64,000 bases of DNA from Malurus cyaneus samueli (Eukaryota > Chordata > Aves > Passeriformes > Maluridae): the NCBI GenBank assembly GCA_009741485.1, contig CM019216.1:57896656-57960655 (forward strand), read 5' to 3'. The translations under genes and the position numbers were made by a program. The notes beneath the pieces are model-generated. The model ran no database searches. It was not told the DNA's origin and saw only the letters and a list, made by a program, of their open reading frames with translations. Shown here piece after piece: positions 39,191 through 53,687 of this stretch; position 1 is the stretch's first letter; every line of letters begins with the position of its first letter.

Positions 39191-42100
39191 AAACCTAAAC
39201 AATGCCTTTGCTCCGAGCAAGGATCGGCTCTTGGGGAAAGCATTTATTGCCCAGAATTCATCATCAGGAAAACGAAAGAGAACAGGTTTTATTTGTACTG
39301 TAAATCATGCACAGGACCAGAACACTTCATTGCAGTCAGAAGAAAATGGTGATATGTCAGAGAGGCACTTTTTTGGTTTATTTTTTGGAACTGAGACAAA
39401 TTGTATCTTTGAGATAAGGGAACCAATCAGCATTTTTGAAGAGTCTTGTGTATCATTCTCACTTAAGGAGGAAAAGGTATTGAAATCATAAGATGATGGA
39501 GAGTTAGTAAGAACCTAAGTTTGAAGAATTTGAAAGCACCACAATTAAGCCTTCTGGCTTGTAGGCCAGTGCAGGAAAGCTGATGCAAGAGCTCTGGCAG
39601 GGAGTGAATGCCTGCCAAATTCCTACTAATTGGTAATAAGGATAGCTGAAGAAACTGGCCTCTGAAAGGAAAATTAAAGCTTGAAACCTCAGACCAACTT
39701 CTTCAGAAGCAGAACTGCTGCTGAAGAGAGTAGTAGATCCACGTGTGTGGATAGATATAGGCTAATGCCTATAAATAGCTCCAAGTTGGCAGTACTACTG
39801 CAGGAACAGAAGCCGGACTGTGGTAACAGCCGGCTTTGCTATAGAAATTTTCATCTTAATGCCATCTTCCTTCTTCCTGTGGGAGACGCATTAAAAACAG
39901 GTCTGGATAGTATTTTAAAACTCTATCAAGCTTTCAACAAGGTTTCATAAGGTCACACAGGCAATTTTGAAATTCCATTTTAGAAATTCAGTTCAATCTC
40001 TAGGAAGCACCTATAAAATTCCTAGGTTTCACTGTTTACATGAAAATGCTAGGAAATGGGACCCTTAAATACAATTTTTACACTTAGTCTGGTAAGTTCT
40101 CTCTATAAAAGTAGCAGTAGTGGTAAGAAACCCTATACTGAAAGACTTTAGATAAATTCGCCAGATTAAAGAAGCAAATATCCTTTACTCCTTTTGCTGC
40201 TGTTAATTTAAACCGATAGGCAATTTTAATCCTTCAGAATTAATGTCACAACTCTTAATTAAAAAAGAATATATAAGCCTAAGTAAACGGTCCTTAATAC
40301 TCTTGTAAAGTTTAATTCATTTGTTTTTTTAAAGTGATCTGAGATATCTGGAAGATTAAGTACTATTTTCTTTTTCTAGCAAAGGTTAGCATATGGCTGG
40401 GAATTCTGCTGCAGTAATACAAATGAGACTGGTTTCCATGAATATAACGAAAACACTAGATTTTCAAGTACATTTCATCTGCATTGAGTGCACTGAGTTA
40501 CACTGACGGAAGGAAGAGAGAGGAGGGAAATCATAGCAGTTTTCTACCCTTCTGAGGTTGCTGGGGTTCACATTTCTTGCAAGAGCAAACAAGGATAATC
40601 ATGCTATTCCAACATGTACTGACAGAAACTGCCAGGTCTGTGTCACCTGTGAAGGGACCAAGCAGGAGCTAGTTCTTTTTAATGTTGTGCAGTTAAAACA
40701 CTGTCAGAGAATTTTCAATGCCAAGGAATTTTACATGTTCCTATTTATATTTTGAAAAGGCAATCACAGTGTTCAGACTTGCCCTTCTCTGCCTAGCAAT
40801 GTATAGGTGGGATCTTTCGTGAACAAGTCAACTCAATAAAATACTTTCAGGTTTACCACAGAATGTTCTTCCTGACACTGTAAAACTTACCAAGAGGCTG
40901 TACAGTATTATATTACATGGTAATGGTATTTCCAGAAAAAAAAAATAAAAAAAAAAATTACACATGAATAAGGCAATGAAAGTATGCAGGTAACCATGAC
41001 TACTGTTGTGAACTAAATAACATTTTTTATACAGCTGTGAATATTTGTATAGCTGCCAGCTAAGCAGCAGAGTTCACATTTGAGACTGAACTGGTAAACA
41101 CTGAATTCTTGCCTGAAGAAAGGTACTTCCCAAAGTGGATCCAGGACTTTACATTGTGCTGCTACTCATTCTGGTGTAACTTTGCCTAGTAAACATACAC
41201 CTTATTACCTCAGCTAAAATAATCAAAATACAACCCTTCATGGCCATTATTTACACTTTAATGTCAGTGACCCACTTTTGCGCAAACTATTTTCTGTCTT
41301 AAGGGTAGTTTTATTTCCTCTTACCCACAATCACAACTATTGACATAACTTCTGAAATAGCTTGACTGCATAAAAAATACTTTCAAAAGATCTTAAAAAA
41401 AATTGTAAATTCTTAGCTTTCCTTGATCTTGGTTAGTGGCAACACCCACCCACCCCTTCCAGCCCCGTGTCCCTCACTTTGTTCCCAAAGGAACTGGAAA
41501 AAACCAGTTCCAAAATGACAGGGCACATGGGAGGGACCTCTTCTCCTTTGACATATTTTCAATTTCCAAGTTAATTCTTCTTAAATCATTCTTCTGCTTA
41601 CATATGAGAGTCTTTCTTCTCAAATCAATCATCATCTGACAAGGAATGGAAACCTAAGGGATTTTCCTCCTTACAGAGGAAAGGTACGCCCAAAATCAAA
41701 TTATTCGGAATAAGCTGTCAGTAGTTGCTATACTAAAAGAAAACATAAACATAAAAGCAGTTGGTGAGATGAACCTGTACTTCCAGTGAGATAAACAAAA
41801 TGAAAATAATGAAACGCCTATTGTAACTAAGTGAAGTAGGACTTAGAGCAACATCTCTCTGTTCAAAAATTGAGTCACTTCTTCTTTCCAATAGAGTATA
41901 AGTTTTCAACCCAAGAGAGTGCTCATTCATTCGCTATGAATTTGTCTTCTTTGCCTGATTTGTACAGAGAGAATAATTTCTTAACAGAAGTACTGGCTAA
42001 CGAAGCAAACACAGATTCACTTTGCAGTTCAATCTTTCATAAACTGCCTGTAGCCTCCAGCAAACCACAAATTCTATGTTTTAGTTTCTTCTCTGTAACA

Positions 42101-42298
42101 TGGGGAAAATAGCAACTCTTTTCTGCCAGTCTTTACCTGTCCATTCATTTAGGCTGAGAAGAATTAATGACTAAACATTTTGTATCTGTATCACAAGAGC
42201 TCATCTTAGAATTACAGATGTTCTTTAAAATGGTACTGTGTACCAATATAATTATTAATAGTTGAATGGCAATTATATATTTCTCTCCATGTCTGGTG

Positions 42299-42359
42299 TG
42301 TACATATATATACACACATACACAAACACTATACACATATATACACACCATATACAAAC
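42299..42359. repeat. TA/CA-rich microsatellite
   Basis: An interrupted run of (TA), (CA) and TATACACA units, for example 'catatatatacacacatacacaaac' and 'cacatatatacacacc'. Confidence 0.85.
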
Positions 42360-45300
42360 ATGCATGACAAATATACTACTAAAGGTTTGCTACATATAGC
42401 AATCCTACCAAACTAATGTCATGGAGAATATAACTATGGGCTGCTCAGTAGCACAGCGCTCAGGCAAACAACTGTGAGATCTAAAGACCTACAAACTCTG
42501 TTGATAGAGTCACCAAATGTGCAAAGCAGGGAATTCTTTTGGTTTCTGCATACATAAACTGGAAAAAGAGAACTGTTCTGTAAAAAACAGTGGTCACAAG
42601 AAACCAAATGAAGCCAAATTTCTGCATGTTGGTCTAAAGTAAAGATGGATGCCATTTTCAATATACATTGGGTACTTTAAACTTCTCTCTCAAGGTATTT
42701 CTGAATGAAGTACAGTACACACAATTATCACCTCCATGATCTATGGCTCTCTCCAGCTGACTACTGTTAGCACCTCTTTATTTCAGCATTTGGTTTCCTC
42801 CACTTTGTCTCCTGTCTTCTCCTCCTTAACACCTGTAAGACTCACTTTTTCTCTTAGCTTCTGACATTTTCTTTCTCCTTCAAATACCCTCTTCTTTTCC
42901 ATCTTTCATTCTTCTGCTTCAAGAGCAAAGACCAAAATGAAACCTTAGTCTCTGATCCAAGAATAGGTATATTCTTCTCCTAAAATGATTTGCAGCTGTA
43001 TGAATTTTTAAACAACTTACAGCCAACATAAATTTGTTTGTTAAAGGAGACAACAGTAAATCTGTATGCTAGTAAAAACACATGTTTAATGGATGTTTCC
43101 TTTACAGAAAATTATAACATTTCCCATTCCTTTACTTTAAAAACTGCCTTAAAATATGACTTTCAGTAGACCAAAGTATGTATTTCCTCTTTCCTATAAA
43201 TAGTATATAAAAAAATCTACATTATATATTGCATTTGCAAAAGAAGCCACAAAAACATGAATTGAAGTGACTCAGCAAGTTGGAGCTGTGTGTACTGGGT
43301 TTATAGAAAGCTGTTAAAGCTCCAAGTAACAGAATAAAATGCTAAAAGACCAGGAAGCAAATAAAATTTCTTCCTGTTGGAAATAAACTCAAGGATGTGA
43401 TTTGATGATTACAGCCATTTTTATAAAGAAAAAATTCCTTTCTAAGTATGTTTGACTTTCTATAGCATGCATCATGTCAGCCTAGAATTTTTTATGAGAT
43501 AGCATAAAATCTAAAGGAGCACTAAATTTGTACATAACCAGAAGTATGTTACTATTTGGAGCAGAGTCCACTTGTGTTCTGCAGGAGAATGGACAATACC
43601 AACTCTTAGTTGCACCTGCACCCATGAACCTCAGATGAATCTGCAGCAGGCAGATCATCATCTCCTCACCATAACTGAATGAATGAGATGCTAAGGCATG
43701 TGAATGGGAAATCTCCTGGAAGTCTGGCAAGCCCCAGCACGGTGACGAGCACAAGGCAGGAACAGGCAGTCTGGTCCACCACAGGAACCCAGCCCTGCCT
43801 GGGACACTTCATAGCCAGAATCAGAGGTACAGCACCATAAACCATAGCAGTGTTTTCCCAACTATCATTACAAAGCCCCACAAAACACAGGCATTAGCTA
43901 ATGAAGACTTATAAAAAGTGCTTTTGATCAAACATTGCGTAATTTCTCTCAGATTGTTTAGTAAAACAGATCTAGGAATAAAAATAGAAATATAAAAATG
44001 GGGTTTAAGCAGCACTTCAAGTGCTCTTGTTTTGAAGAGAAATCAAGCTGTGAAGAGTTGAAGGGTATACTGCAATGGACATGTAAGAGCAAATCATATA
44101 TTGGCCATTAGTCCACCTTTTGCTGTTTTGAGACACTCTGCACCATGGGCTATTTCTTTGTGGTCAGAGCTGTTTCCTGCTCAGTTAACTCTGGTGTCAG
44201 ATGGAGGGAAAGGGTCACCTTAGTCAGACACATAGCCTCTGACAGAAACAGACACCTCTGAAAGGTTATGGCTTTTCCTGAGTACGGCACCAGGATGGAA
44301 CTTGGGTGTGTTACGTAAATGTCCAAAGGTAGAAGAGACAATTGTAGAACTGCATGACTAATGGCAATGGCTCACACAGCTGTCAAAAACATCCTTCATG
44401 CTACATCCTGAGTTTGAGCCTCTTGCATTTCAGGAGTTACTAAAAATGTACACTGTTTTTACTTATTTGTATCTATGTGGGAAATTTAAAAATGAGGATT
44501 GAGCTGAACAGCAGGGCACATGTTGCGTTATGTTAAAGTTTATAGTCTTCCACAAGCAAAGGTCCTAAGATTGCCCCAAAACATCTTGATTTCTGACTAT
44601 CAGCATGTATAAAACATTATTGCTGTGGCACTACTTCAACATATTAATCATCTGAATATGAAATTACTTCTGCAGAAATTTTGTCTGTTGCCAAATACGA
44701 AGACACGTAAAAGATAGCATTTAACGAAGAAAAAAGCTACTTCTAAAAAGTGGTGATTTTTTACAAAAAAAAAAAGTCAAAATATTTCCATGTATTAGTT
44801 TTCCTGGAGCAATAATGATCTCTGGATACAAGGAGAAGCAATATTTTTTATTCCATCAACTTCAAGGGCTGGAAAAAGCATATAAGCTTTTGGGTTCAGA
44901 TTCCCTTCAACAGGTCTGCTGATTCTTCTGGTATTGTGTCCATGTGAAATAACCCACTTTCCAACAATGATAAATAGGTAAAAATCTGGTCACTGAGTTA
45001 GTACATATGCCTTCAATTGAAGGAAAAGCTGTCTGCCAACCTTCAATCAAGTAGATCATAGGTCTGTGAAAAAAAAGAACCTAAAAGGATGGAATTCAGT
45101 TGCTATAGTGGCACATTAAACAAATAAATGAGATACCATGGAATGCTGCAAAATATTTGTGGTCTGATTAAGTCATATTTGCCAGATGTGTGAACACTAA
45201 CAGCACAGTTTAGTCAAGTGGGTACAATGCAGTACAGCCCCACTTTTATTGTATGCAAAGTAATTCCTTTCTGGGTGCTAATGGTAACCAAGGTGTCCAA

Positions 45301-46906
45301 GGGTACATAACACTGCATTTTTCTGTAATCATAAGGCCTAGCATAGTCCCTTATACATAAAGGTAGACAATAAATACTTATTAAACTATTATACCTTCAG
45401 AGAGATAGTTGCATCCTCCCCTGTGTTTACAAGACCTGCTAAGGACACAAAGCTCTTCATCATGATCACCTCCAGGATGACTTGCATATGGAGTGTTTAG
45501 AGTACATAACTTGTAGCTGGCAGATGACTAACTAAACGCTCTTTGACACAATCATTCCCCCTTCAATACCTTTTTTTTTGCAGCGAAATGCTCTCTTTTC
45601 TTGGTAAAAGACTTTGAATATAGTCATTATTGATCATAACAATCTATCCCATAATGTTTGACTCTACTTTCTGCCTATGGTCTCTGAAAAAAAAGAACTC
45701 AGGGAAGAAACCAGAAATCTGTGCTGTTAAAAGATGAAACAAGTGTTTGATTTTAACTTAGAGAGAAGAGAGGAAAACACATATATTTTCACTGGAAATG
45801 CATACCACTTATTAATGCATTTTGCACTGATTTTAAAGTCGAACATTTATTTACATTTATAACCTGTAACCATATATCTGATAAGTGGTACAGCAGCACA
45901 AGACTAATATACCATCTTAGGCATTACAAAAGAGTTGTGCACAGCTCCAGCAGTGTCTACACCAACAATATAATCTGCACAAAAACTGAATGTTAAAACA
46001 CAACCAGCATTCCTAGTATTATCAAAATTATGTGCGTGAACCAAGTGCATTTCCATCCTACGCCACTGCTGGTGTAACAAACAGATGTAACAGTCCAGGC
46101 CAAACTCTGCTTCTAGGAAACATAGCACAGTATGTATCCCATACCCAGAGAAAGGCTAAGGCTTCCTTTATGTGTCCTTTTGGGGCTCTTCTTTGCTTAT
46201 TTGCTTTGTGTGCATAGTAATCACTTTACAAAACATTTGTATGAGCAACTTTAGCTGAAAATCTGCCTTTAAGCTTTTATTATCAGTATTATTACTGACA
46301 GCACCATTTTTACTTTCAGAGTTACTCCTAGATTTGGCTGTTAAAGTGCGGCACTTCGAAACACAGACAGTACACCTCTTACCTCTGGTACTACACATCT
46401 GCAACCCTCAGCAAATGGTATCTGTTTCAATATGCAATGCAACTCACACTTCACAGCTGATATAGACAAATAAGGGTCTTTTTTTAACACAGGACTGCAG
46501 TTTTGAGAGTCAAACAAATGATCAAGACAATGTACAGCATCGTCAGATAAAAATACAGACAAATGCAAAGATGTCCAAGTCATTCTACAGATACCACACA
46601 GGTAAGTCTTATATGAACACAGGCCTCATACTGCTGCATGGTTGCAGGTGGTTCTAATCTTAAACTTTTTCCAAGTTGTTGAAGCTCCTGGCATGTCACT
46701 GTGCAAGTATTACTTCATCTGACCTGCAAACCTACATCCAACAACAACAGAAGCAATTTTCCTCCTCATAGCAGCATCCATAAGCCATTTCCTTGCTCTC
46801 CATTCCTCAAACGAATACATCTCAGGAAAGTCTTTCCAGTGAAGTGATGGAAGAAAACACACTCTTCATTTCATCTTTCTCACTGTTTATTTCCTTGCTT
46901 CTCTCT

Positions 46907-46924
46907 TCCTCCTCCTCCTCCTCC
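46907..46924 (+). repeat. (TCC)6 microsatellite in a pyrimidine-rich tract
   Basis: Six perfect TCC units, inside a strongly pyrimidine-biased region of about 200 bp (46860-47060). Confidence 0.9.
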
Positions 46925-48636
46925 CTCAAGTCCTCTTTAGCATTTTGAATCTCTTCCAGCTTGTCTACATGATTGTGTGGCTCCTTTTATTATTCATTTG
47001 CCTCATATGTTTTGTTTTTCTTCTTTTCTTTTTTTTTTCCTAGGTAGGTGTTGGAACAGCATCAGCTGACTTTTTAATTCATCTCTTTCCTCTCACTAAA
47101 CTGTCGTTGCCTAACCTCTCTCTCTGTGCTCTCCCACTGATTCTCTCCCTTTCTCCATTCTTTTGGTAGTGACTCTGCTACAACTTGATGTTGATACTAC
47201 ATGCTCTTATGCTCCGTTTTAGCAGACTGAGTTACATGACCTTGTCAACAGAAGATGGTTAAACTTTTTGAAAGAGATTTCATCTAGGGATTTCAGCTCT
47301 CAGGCTTTTAATTTTCAGCGTTCACACCCAGAGTAGGGCTTGCATGTTTCACTGTTACTAAGCGCTCAAAGATGTTTTAGAAAAGGTTCCTTGTTACTAA
47401 GGTTTGGGAAGTTTTATACCAGGAGGAGCCCCTGAGTGCATTTTCTCCAGATTAGTGGAAATAGCAAACAATCAGAAAAATTCAGCATCTGTGTTCAGTT
47501 AAAAAGCTGTCTTCACCTTACCCTGATGAGTGTTTTCTGGCAGATACATAACACGGTTAAGGCCAGCTTTCTACTTCACAAAAACTGCCGTGCTGTTATT
47601 GTGTTAGATAAAGGGGTTTTCCTAATGTCCCCAGAGGATGCCATTCACTCAAATCAAACTTCTTCACCCCAGCAGCCTCTCTCAATTTGCAGGTGCTATA
47701 CTATCACAGGTTTTGACATACCACCAATTTCCAAGCTCTTCACGTAAGTAAGAGAAAATCAAGAATTTTTTTTAGGCTGGTGCTGTTTTTCTCCCCAGAG
47801 CAGGGAGGTAATTGATACCACTGTAGTTACGCTCCAGTGGTGGAACTGGCAGATAATGAGGAGAGATAACAGACGGAGCCACATAACTGCAGCATGAACA
47901 CGCAAGAAGTGTACAAATTCAACATTATTTTCATGGGTTTTGCAAATATTCTGAGTCCCCAGGCAACCAGCTACAATTGTTACTCTTTCCATCAGATAGA
48001 TGTTTAAATAATAGCCATCTAGGAGTGGTTAGTCTGTTGGAAATTAAATTAAAAATTTTCCCTGATTTTTATCAGAGAATCTTGCAACTTAAGTAAAAAG
48101 TGGGAACGCCTTCCTGGAGCACTGAAAATTTTACTCACACCTAACATTTGAAAATACTGTAAAACAATTAAGAAGATTACTTGAGTTGTAATATCCTTGA
48201 AACACTTATACTGGAATTAGAAAAAAACTCTCAGAAAAAATGTAAATATCTTCTAGGAAGAAGCATGAGGCATTATGAAGGTACAGTGCCTTTTACAAAA
48301 AGAGCCCATCCATGGGATATGCTGTGTTAGGAAAGCAACCCCAAGGAGTAAAATGCACTGCTTCAAATTAGCAATTTCTGAAAAGGATTTTTAGTGCATA
48401 TGGATAAGAAACACTTTGATGAAAGAAAGGATATCTCCTTGTTCATACACCGCAGCAAGCACTGTGTAGCAGTTGACCAGTGAATAAAGGAGAGATGCGT
48501 TTCTCAACTCATCAGTTTTGGACCTTCCAATCTTTGTGTCAGGCTACCATGGATTTTGATTTTTGCAAGCCTTTTCTATTTTTCTACTTGTTGAATCACC
48601 AAGGAAAAAAAATTACACCAGAAAAATAGCTTTCAT

Positions 48637-49118
48637 AAAGTCATAGAATGATTTCGATTGGAAGGGACCATAAAGATTATCTAGTTCCAAACATGCTGCC
48701 ATGGGCAGGGAGGGACATCTTCCACTAGATCAGATTGCTCAGAGCCCCATCCAACCTGGCCCTGAGCACTTCTAGGGATGAGACATTCACAGCTTCTCTG
48801 GGCAACCTATTCCAGAGCTTCACCACCCTCACGGGAAATAATTTCTTCCTGGTACCTAATATAAACCTGCCCTTTTCCAGTTTGAAGCCATTCCCCCTTT
48901 TTCTATCACTACATTTCCTTGCAAAAAAAGTCCCTTCAGCTGTCTTGAAGGCCCTCTTCAGATACTGAAAGCTTGGAATAAAGTCACCCTGAAACCATCA
49001 CTTCTCCAGGCTGAACAATGTCAATTCTCTCATCCTTTCCTCATAGAAGAGGTGTTCCATCTATCTGCTTGTCTTTGTGGCCCTCCTCTGGACTCACTCC
49101 AACAAGATTATGTCCTTT
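48637..49118 (-). mobile_element. CR1 LINE 3' fragment
   Basis: The + strand 'catagaatgatttcgattggaagggacca' starts the reverse complement of the CR1 3' end. 'ctgggcaacctattccagagcttcaccaccctc', 'cacttctccaggctgaacaatg' and 'ggccctcctctggactcactccaac' follow in order. At about 480 bp it is the longest CR1 fragment in the window. Confidence 0.93.
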
Positions 49119-52100
49119 CCACCATTAAAATAAAAAGACACACAAGTCATGGCCACCAGAATTATGACAAGGCTGCCAGGAAAAACAATTGGACAAGTGG
49201 TTGGTGAGACTTTGTACCATTCTCAAGTGGGCTCAACTTTTCAGCTGTGTAATCAGCAGTAAGAAAAGAGAGACAACTTGTGAAATACATAGAGATATAT
49301 CACTTGGACAGGCTCCTTCCTCTCCATGAATTTGTATTTTTCTGCTATTCGTCCCAGTTTTGGTGCATTCTCTTGAATACTAGGACAGAGGGTAAGTCTT
49401 TCTAGAAATGCCTTTGTTTCCCATTTCCCAAAAGCAGCATAAAAATAACAGAGTACAAAACTGGAAGGGCTTATATAGACTGCAGTGGCACAGAACTCAG
49501 ACAATAATCATTTTTCCAACTCCACAGATGCAGAGCATATTCCTCTCCCCCTGCTCCCTGACCTCTCCTCTAAAGTCTTCATATTAGGACATTACTTTGT
49601 TTCAGACCTCCAGAGCATTTAAACCCCTCAGTAAGTAATTCCTATCTCTGTATTTTTCTTTCCTTGCCACAAACAAAAGATGATTCACATTTTAAAACAA
49701 ATTTGAGACAGTGTCTGCAAAAAACAAAGAAGGACTCTCGCTGAAATGGTATGCTAACTTGGACAGATACTGCAGGCAGTCCTGCCATGTAACCTGGCTC
49801 AAAATCAGCAATGCTCAAGTTAAATTAATTCAGTCTACATATCTGTTTATGTGGGCATTGGTTAGAATAGGGGCAACCTCTAGTTTTACAGCCTGGGCTA
49901 ATACTGAAGAAAATGCATCAACCTGTCCAGTCACAATACAAAAAGGTGCAAGGAATGAGCTGATAAAAATCCTACTATGACACATTAGTTTTAAACATTA
50001 AAGGTTAGTCTCTAATTAAAAATTCCTAATACTGATAAAAATCAGACAGACACCCATCAGAAAATGGGGAAGAATATTTCCCATGGAAAATATGCCTTTG
50101 GAATTATGAGCTGATACGGATCCAAACTGCAGGACAGTCTCCAAAAAACAAATGACATATTTGATGAAAGAGTTCAGTAATTTGGCAACTAAAACTGTAG
50201 TCCACAAAGATGAATTCATCTGCATAACTAATAAATCCAGGAAGTGACTTGACACTTCAGCAACAGACTAAGGCTGAGACACAGCCCTGTTTCCCAGCGG
50301 CTCTCTTTAGACAGGTAGCTATTTCTACTGACAGAAGCTTCACTTCAGCTACTCAGATGTGCTCCTTTGGATAATAAACAGAGATGAAATCCTTGAGTTG
50401 ATGAAATCAGCACCAACCCTGCTATTGATTTCTCAGGACATTTATCAAGTCATAGTGACACCATTGGTTATGGATTAATGAACTGACTTGAGATGATGAA
50501 ATACCTCAGTTTTATGGCAAAGCACAACTCCGTCACTGATACCTTTCACAGGTGTATGATCTGCACACATGAAGTACTACCTGGTACCATAATGCATCAC
50601 TTACTATACAGATTTTCCCATATACAAGAATTACATTTGTAACTGTTACAGAGTGTGCATGTATATTTATATGCATATATATACATTTACATAATAAAAA
50701 TAGTGTTCTTGACACTGTAAGTAATTTTATGGTAAATAGTTTTTGCACAATGATGAACCTCTCTTCTTTTTCTATAAAACTTTCTAAACAACATTAAAGT
50801 TGAATAGGTAATGGGACTGCACACTTCCAAGGTTCGTTTCCCTTATGTTTCCCATTTCTTGAACGGAAAGTTTTTACAATTTCTTTTTTATGTTGAAAAG
50901 TGTTGTTATGAAGGAGTGATACCTGAGTTTTAACAAGACATTACTGTTTGTTCAAGAAAACCAGGGTTTAACTACAGATGGTGTTGTAACTGCAGACAAG
51001 GGATGGAAAAGGAGGGAAAGAAAAAGGGGAATGAGAACTAATTGCTATAACTTTAAAAAGCAGCAGACACTGCTGCCCAAACCACTTCTTCCTGGGCTAA
51101 TGCACTGAGTTGGACCAACCCTTCAAACTGTTTCTTCACTGAGCCTTCCACATAGTCACCTTAAAATGCTTCTAAAGTATTAATATTCTCAGATATTTTC
51201 ATACATGCCCATATTACTAATGGAAATATGACTACTATTATTACAGACAGATTCTATGACTTTTTACTCCTTTCTAGGACTTTTTACTCCTTTTCTATGT
51301 ACGGATTTTGCAGGCTGATGTTGAGCAGTTGAACACGTTGTTACACCTGGTCATAATACATTTGTCAGAAACTTTTGAAAACACATCTTTTCATTCAAAG
51401 TAGAAATCTTTTTTACTGTGCAAAATGTATAGTTTCACATTTTCCACTTTTTCTTTTTTTTGTGCTACATAAATATTTTGGGGAAATTCCGTTGAAAAAA
51501 TTCTGGATAGAGTGTTCACACATTAAGAAGCTTTTTACCTCAGATCCTTAGGAGCTGTACCAGGTACTGTGTGAGAAACTCACACATAAATGGGATTAAT
51601 CAGCAATGCAACAGAAAGCTAAACAACCCACTCTCACTGACAGATTTCACTCTGCCAGGGGTAATGAGTCCCTTGTGTGAGTTTTGTTGTGCAAGGTTGG
51701 GCTGCAGCAGGGCCACCCTTGCTTTCAGAAAAGTTATTGCATGTGCACAGTGACTGTCAAAATGTGCAGGAATACATGGGAATAAATGTTTATTTTAATA
51801 TAAAACAATAGCCAGGGATCTTAACTTTTCTAAATTGTATTCACAGAGGTCCTACCCATTTACCAAGTGCTATCATATTCTCTAAAATTCGCCATGTCAG
51901 AATTTTAACTGCTAGTAAGTGAGGTGCAAGCATTCTCAATGTAGTTTAATAATCCTTTCAATACTATGATGAGCAATGCATCAGAATTAATTAGTATGAA
52001 ATCCGGTGAGGCTAAAATGATGGATAAAACATCAGAAAGAATGTGCTAAAATGTGGTGAAGAGTCCCACAGCCATAAGCTTCCCCTGTGATCTAGCTAAA

Positions 52101-53679
52101 GAATACTTGGATAAATGGAGACTGACACAGAAACCAATTCCTTCATAAAATCTTTCAAAAATGCTTTTTTCAATATTTCAAGTTGAAAAAAGATACTTGC
52201 ACACAATACATTTCAAAAAACTATGATGTCCAAAAATCTCAAGCAAAAACCCTCTTCACATATTTCAGTAAGTATACATTTCTACAAAGCAACATGAGCT
52301 TGAGCTGCTTTTTAGTTACAGCACAGAGAAGACTTCCTGAATACCTAAGGCCATTTGCTGCCAACTGCTTCACAACGTACATTCATGAAAAATGTTACGG
52401 GTTAGGCATTTCCAGTATGTGGAATGTCACCTGAAAGAAATGTCATCAGAGCTAGCACTGATCTATTGTGGGGAAAAAATCAAAATATGCATGGTTTGGC
52501 AGTGTTTGCCAGTGCTCAGTTTGTAACCTCAAAGCTCAAGGGAGGACAGCCTGAACAAACATAGCAGGAGTCATCAGACTCTTTCCTCAGCTCTAGACAC
52601 ACATAGTATCATGCTGTTCCTTTCAAAACATCATAAAACATTACAGTATGTAGCAGAAGCTGATGCTCCCCTTGTCAGAAACAACTCTCATACTGCTCCT
52701 TTTACATTAAATCTGGGGAACAAATAAATAGCAGTGCCATCTGCCCCACTCCACAAAGGACCAATTTATCAAGCCCAGCAATGGTGGACAAATCTTGATC
52801 TGCTGTGCTGATTAAATGCTCACACCCAGAAGGATGAGCTCCGCTATTGTCTACTGATGAACAGCAATGCCAAATGGTTTGCCATGTCTTTAGGAGGAAA
52901 ACAAAGTAATAATCAAACATTTTGTACAGACGCAACTAGAGAACCAAACATGACACTTTGCAGCTCCAAATGCTGCATAAACACTGGAAAGTGCCTGATG
53001 GCAAATTATGGCCTTAACTTACCCTTTGCTTTTAAACATACAGTTGAGAGAATGGACATCTGACTTGACATAGCAGAGAGGAATTAGAAGGTCAGATTTC
53101 TTCTCAAGAAAGTACCTTTATGATTACCAATGCATCCATTTTGAAGTTTTGCACTGATGCATGTAATTCCACTATTAAAATCATTCAGATAGAGCTTCTG
53201 CTACATTATATTTGGCACGCTTTTCCTAGAGTCCAAAAAATAGAGATTTTTTTTAAAAAGCATTTTAACCAAAAGGTTTTCATCGTGAATTATACTTCGG
53301 TAGAATGGTAAAGAAACACTCAATTAAGTCTTTCTGTCATTTTAGAGCAAGATTTGTCGAAGTCAGAACTCCTGTTTTATGAAAATCTATTCCTCGTGAA
53401 CACGGTGACATTCCCCTGAGAAAGCTACCGCATCATAGAAAATCGCTGACTCCCACAACAAGCCTGGGATGTAGGACATGTTAGTTCAAATCTCCAGTTT
53501 CAACCTAATAAGGATTCAAATATGACTCCAGGAGTCAAGGAAGGAAAGATGCTACTTTTCCTTGCAAACCATGTTCCTTAATCACTTCTGAGGGGATTAG
53601 CTCCCAAAGCATGCAGAATCACACACAGAGAAATCGACGTCTTATACTTTTGTTCATGCAAGGAAGTGTTTGCATTACT
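49119..53679. other. AIG1: AIG1 intron downstream of the recognised exon
   Basis: On the minus strand this is the start of the intron that follows the exon at 53688-53789. It is AT-rich, without recognised repeats apart from a 20 bp-unit duplication at 51252-51297. A TA-rich patch lies near 50655-50695. No further exon was seen; in particular I did not find the codons expected right after the exon (His-Thr-Thr). Confidence 0.6.
51252..51297 (+). repeat. Short tandem duplication, 20 bp unit
   Basis: 'tctatgactttttactcctt' is followed by 'tctaggactttttactcctt' and a partial third start 'tctatg'. Confidence 0.85.
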
Positions 53680-53687
53680 TTACTCAC
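53680..53687 (-). promoter_or_regulatory. AIG1: Splice donor of the AIG1 exon
   Basis: GTGAGTAA on the minus strand directly follows the ATG codon that ends the exon. It is close to the ideal U1 site and fixes the phase 0 exit. Confidence 0.85.

Larger units (their letters stand above)
38099..48636. other. Non-coding sequence, presumed AIG1 intron
   Basis: About 10.5 kb. It contains the (GCT)11 repeat at 38949, an inverted repeat at 39173, a TA/CA-rich microsatellite at 42299, pyrimidine-rich stretches at 42740-42930 and 46860-47060, and a (TCC)6 run at 46907. No exon or interspersed repeat was recognised. Confidence 0.5.
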
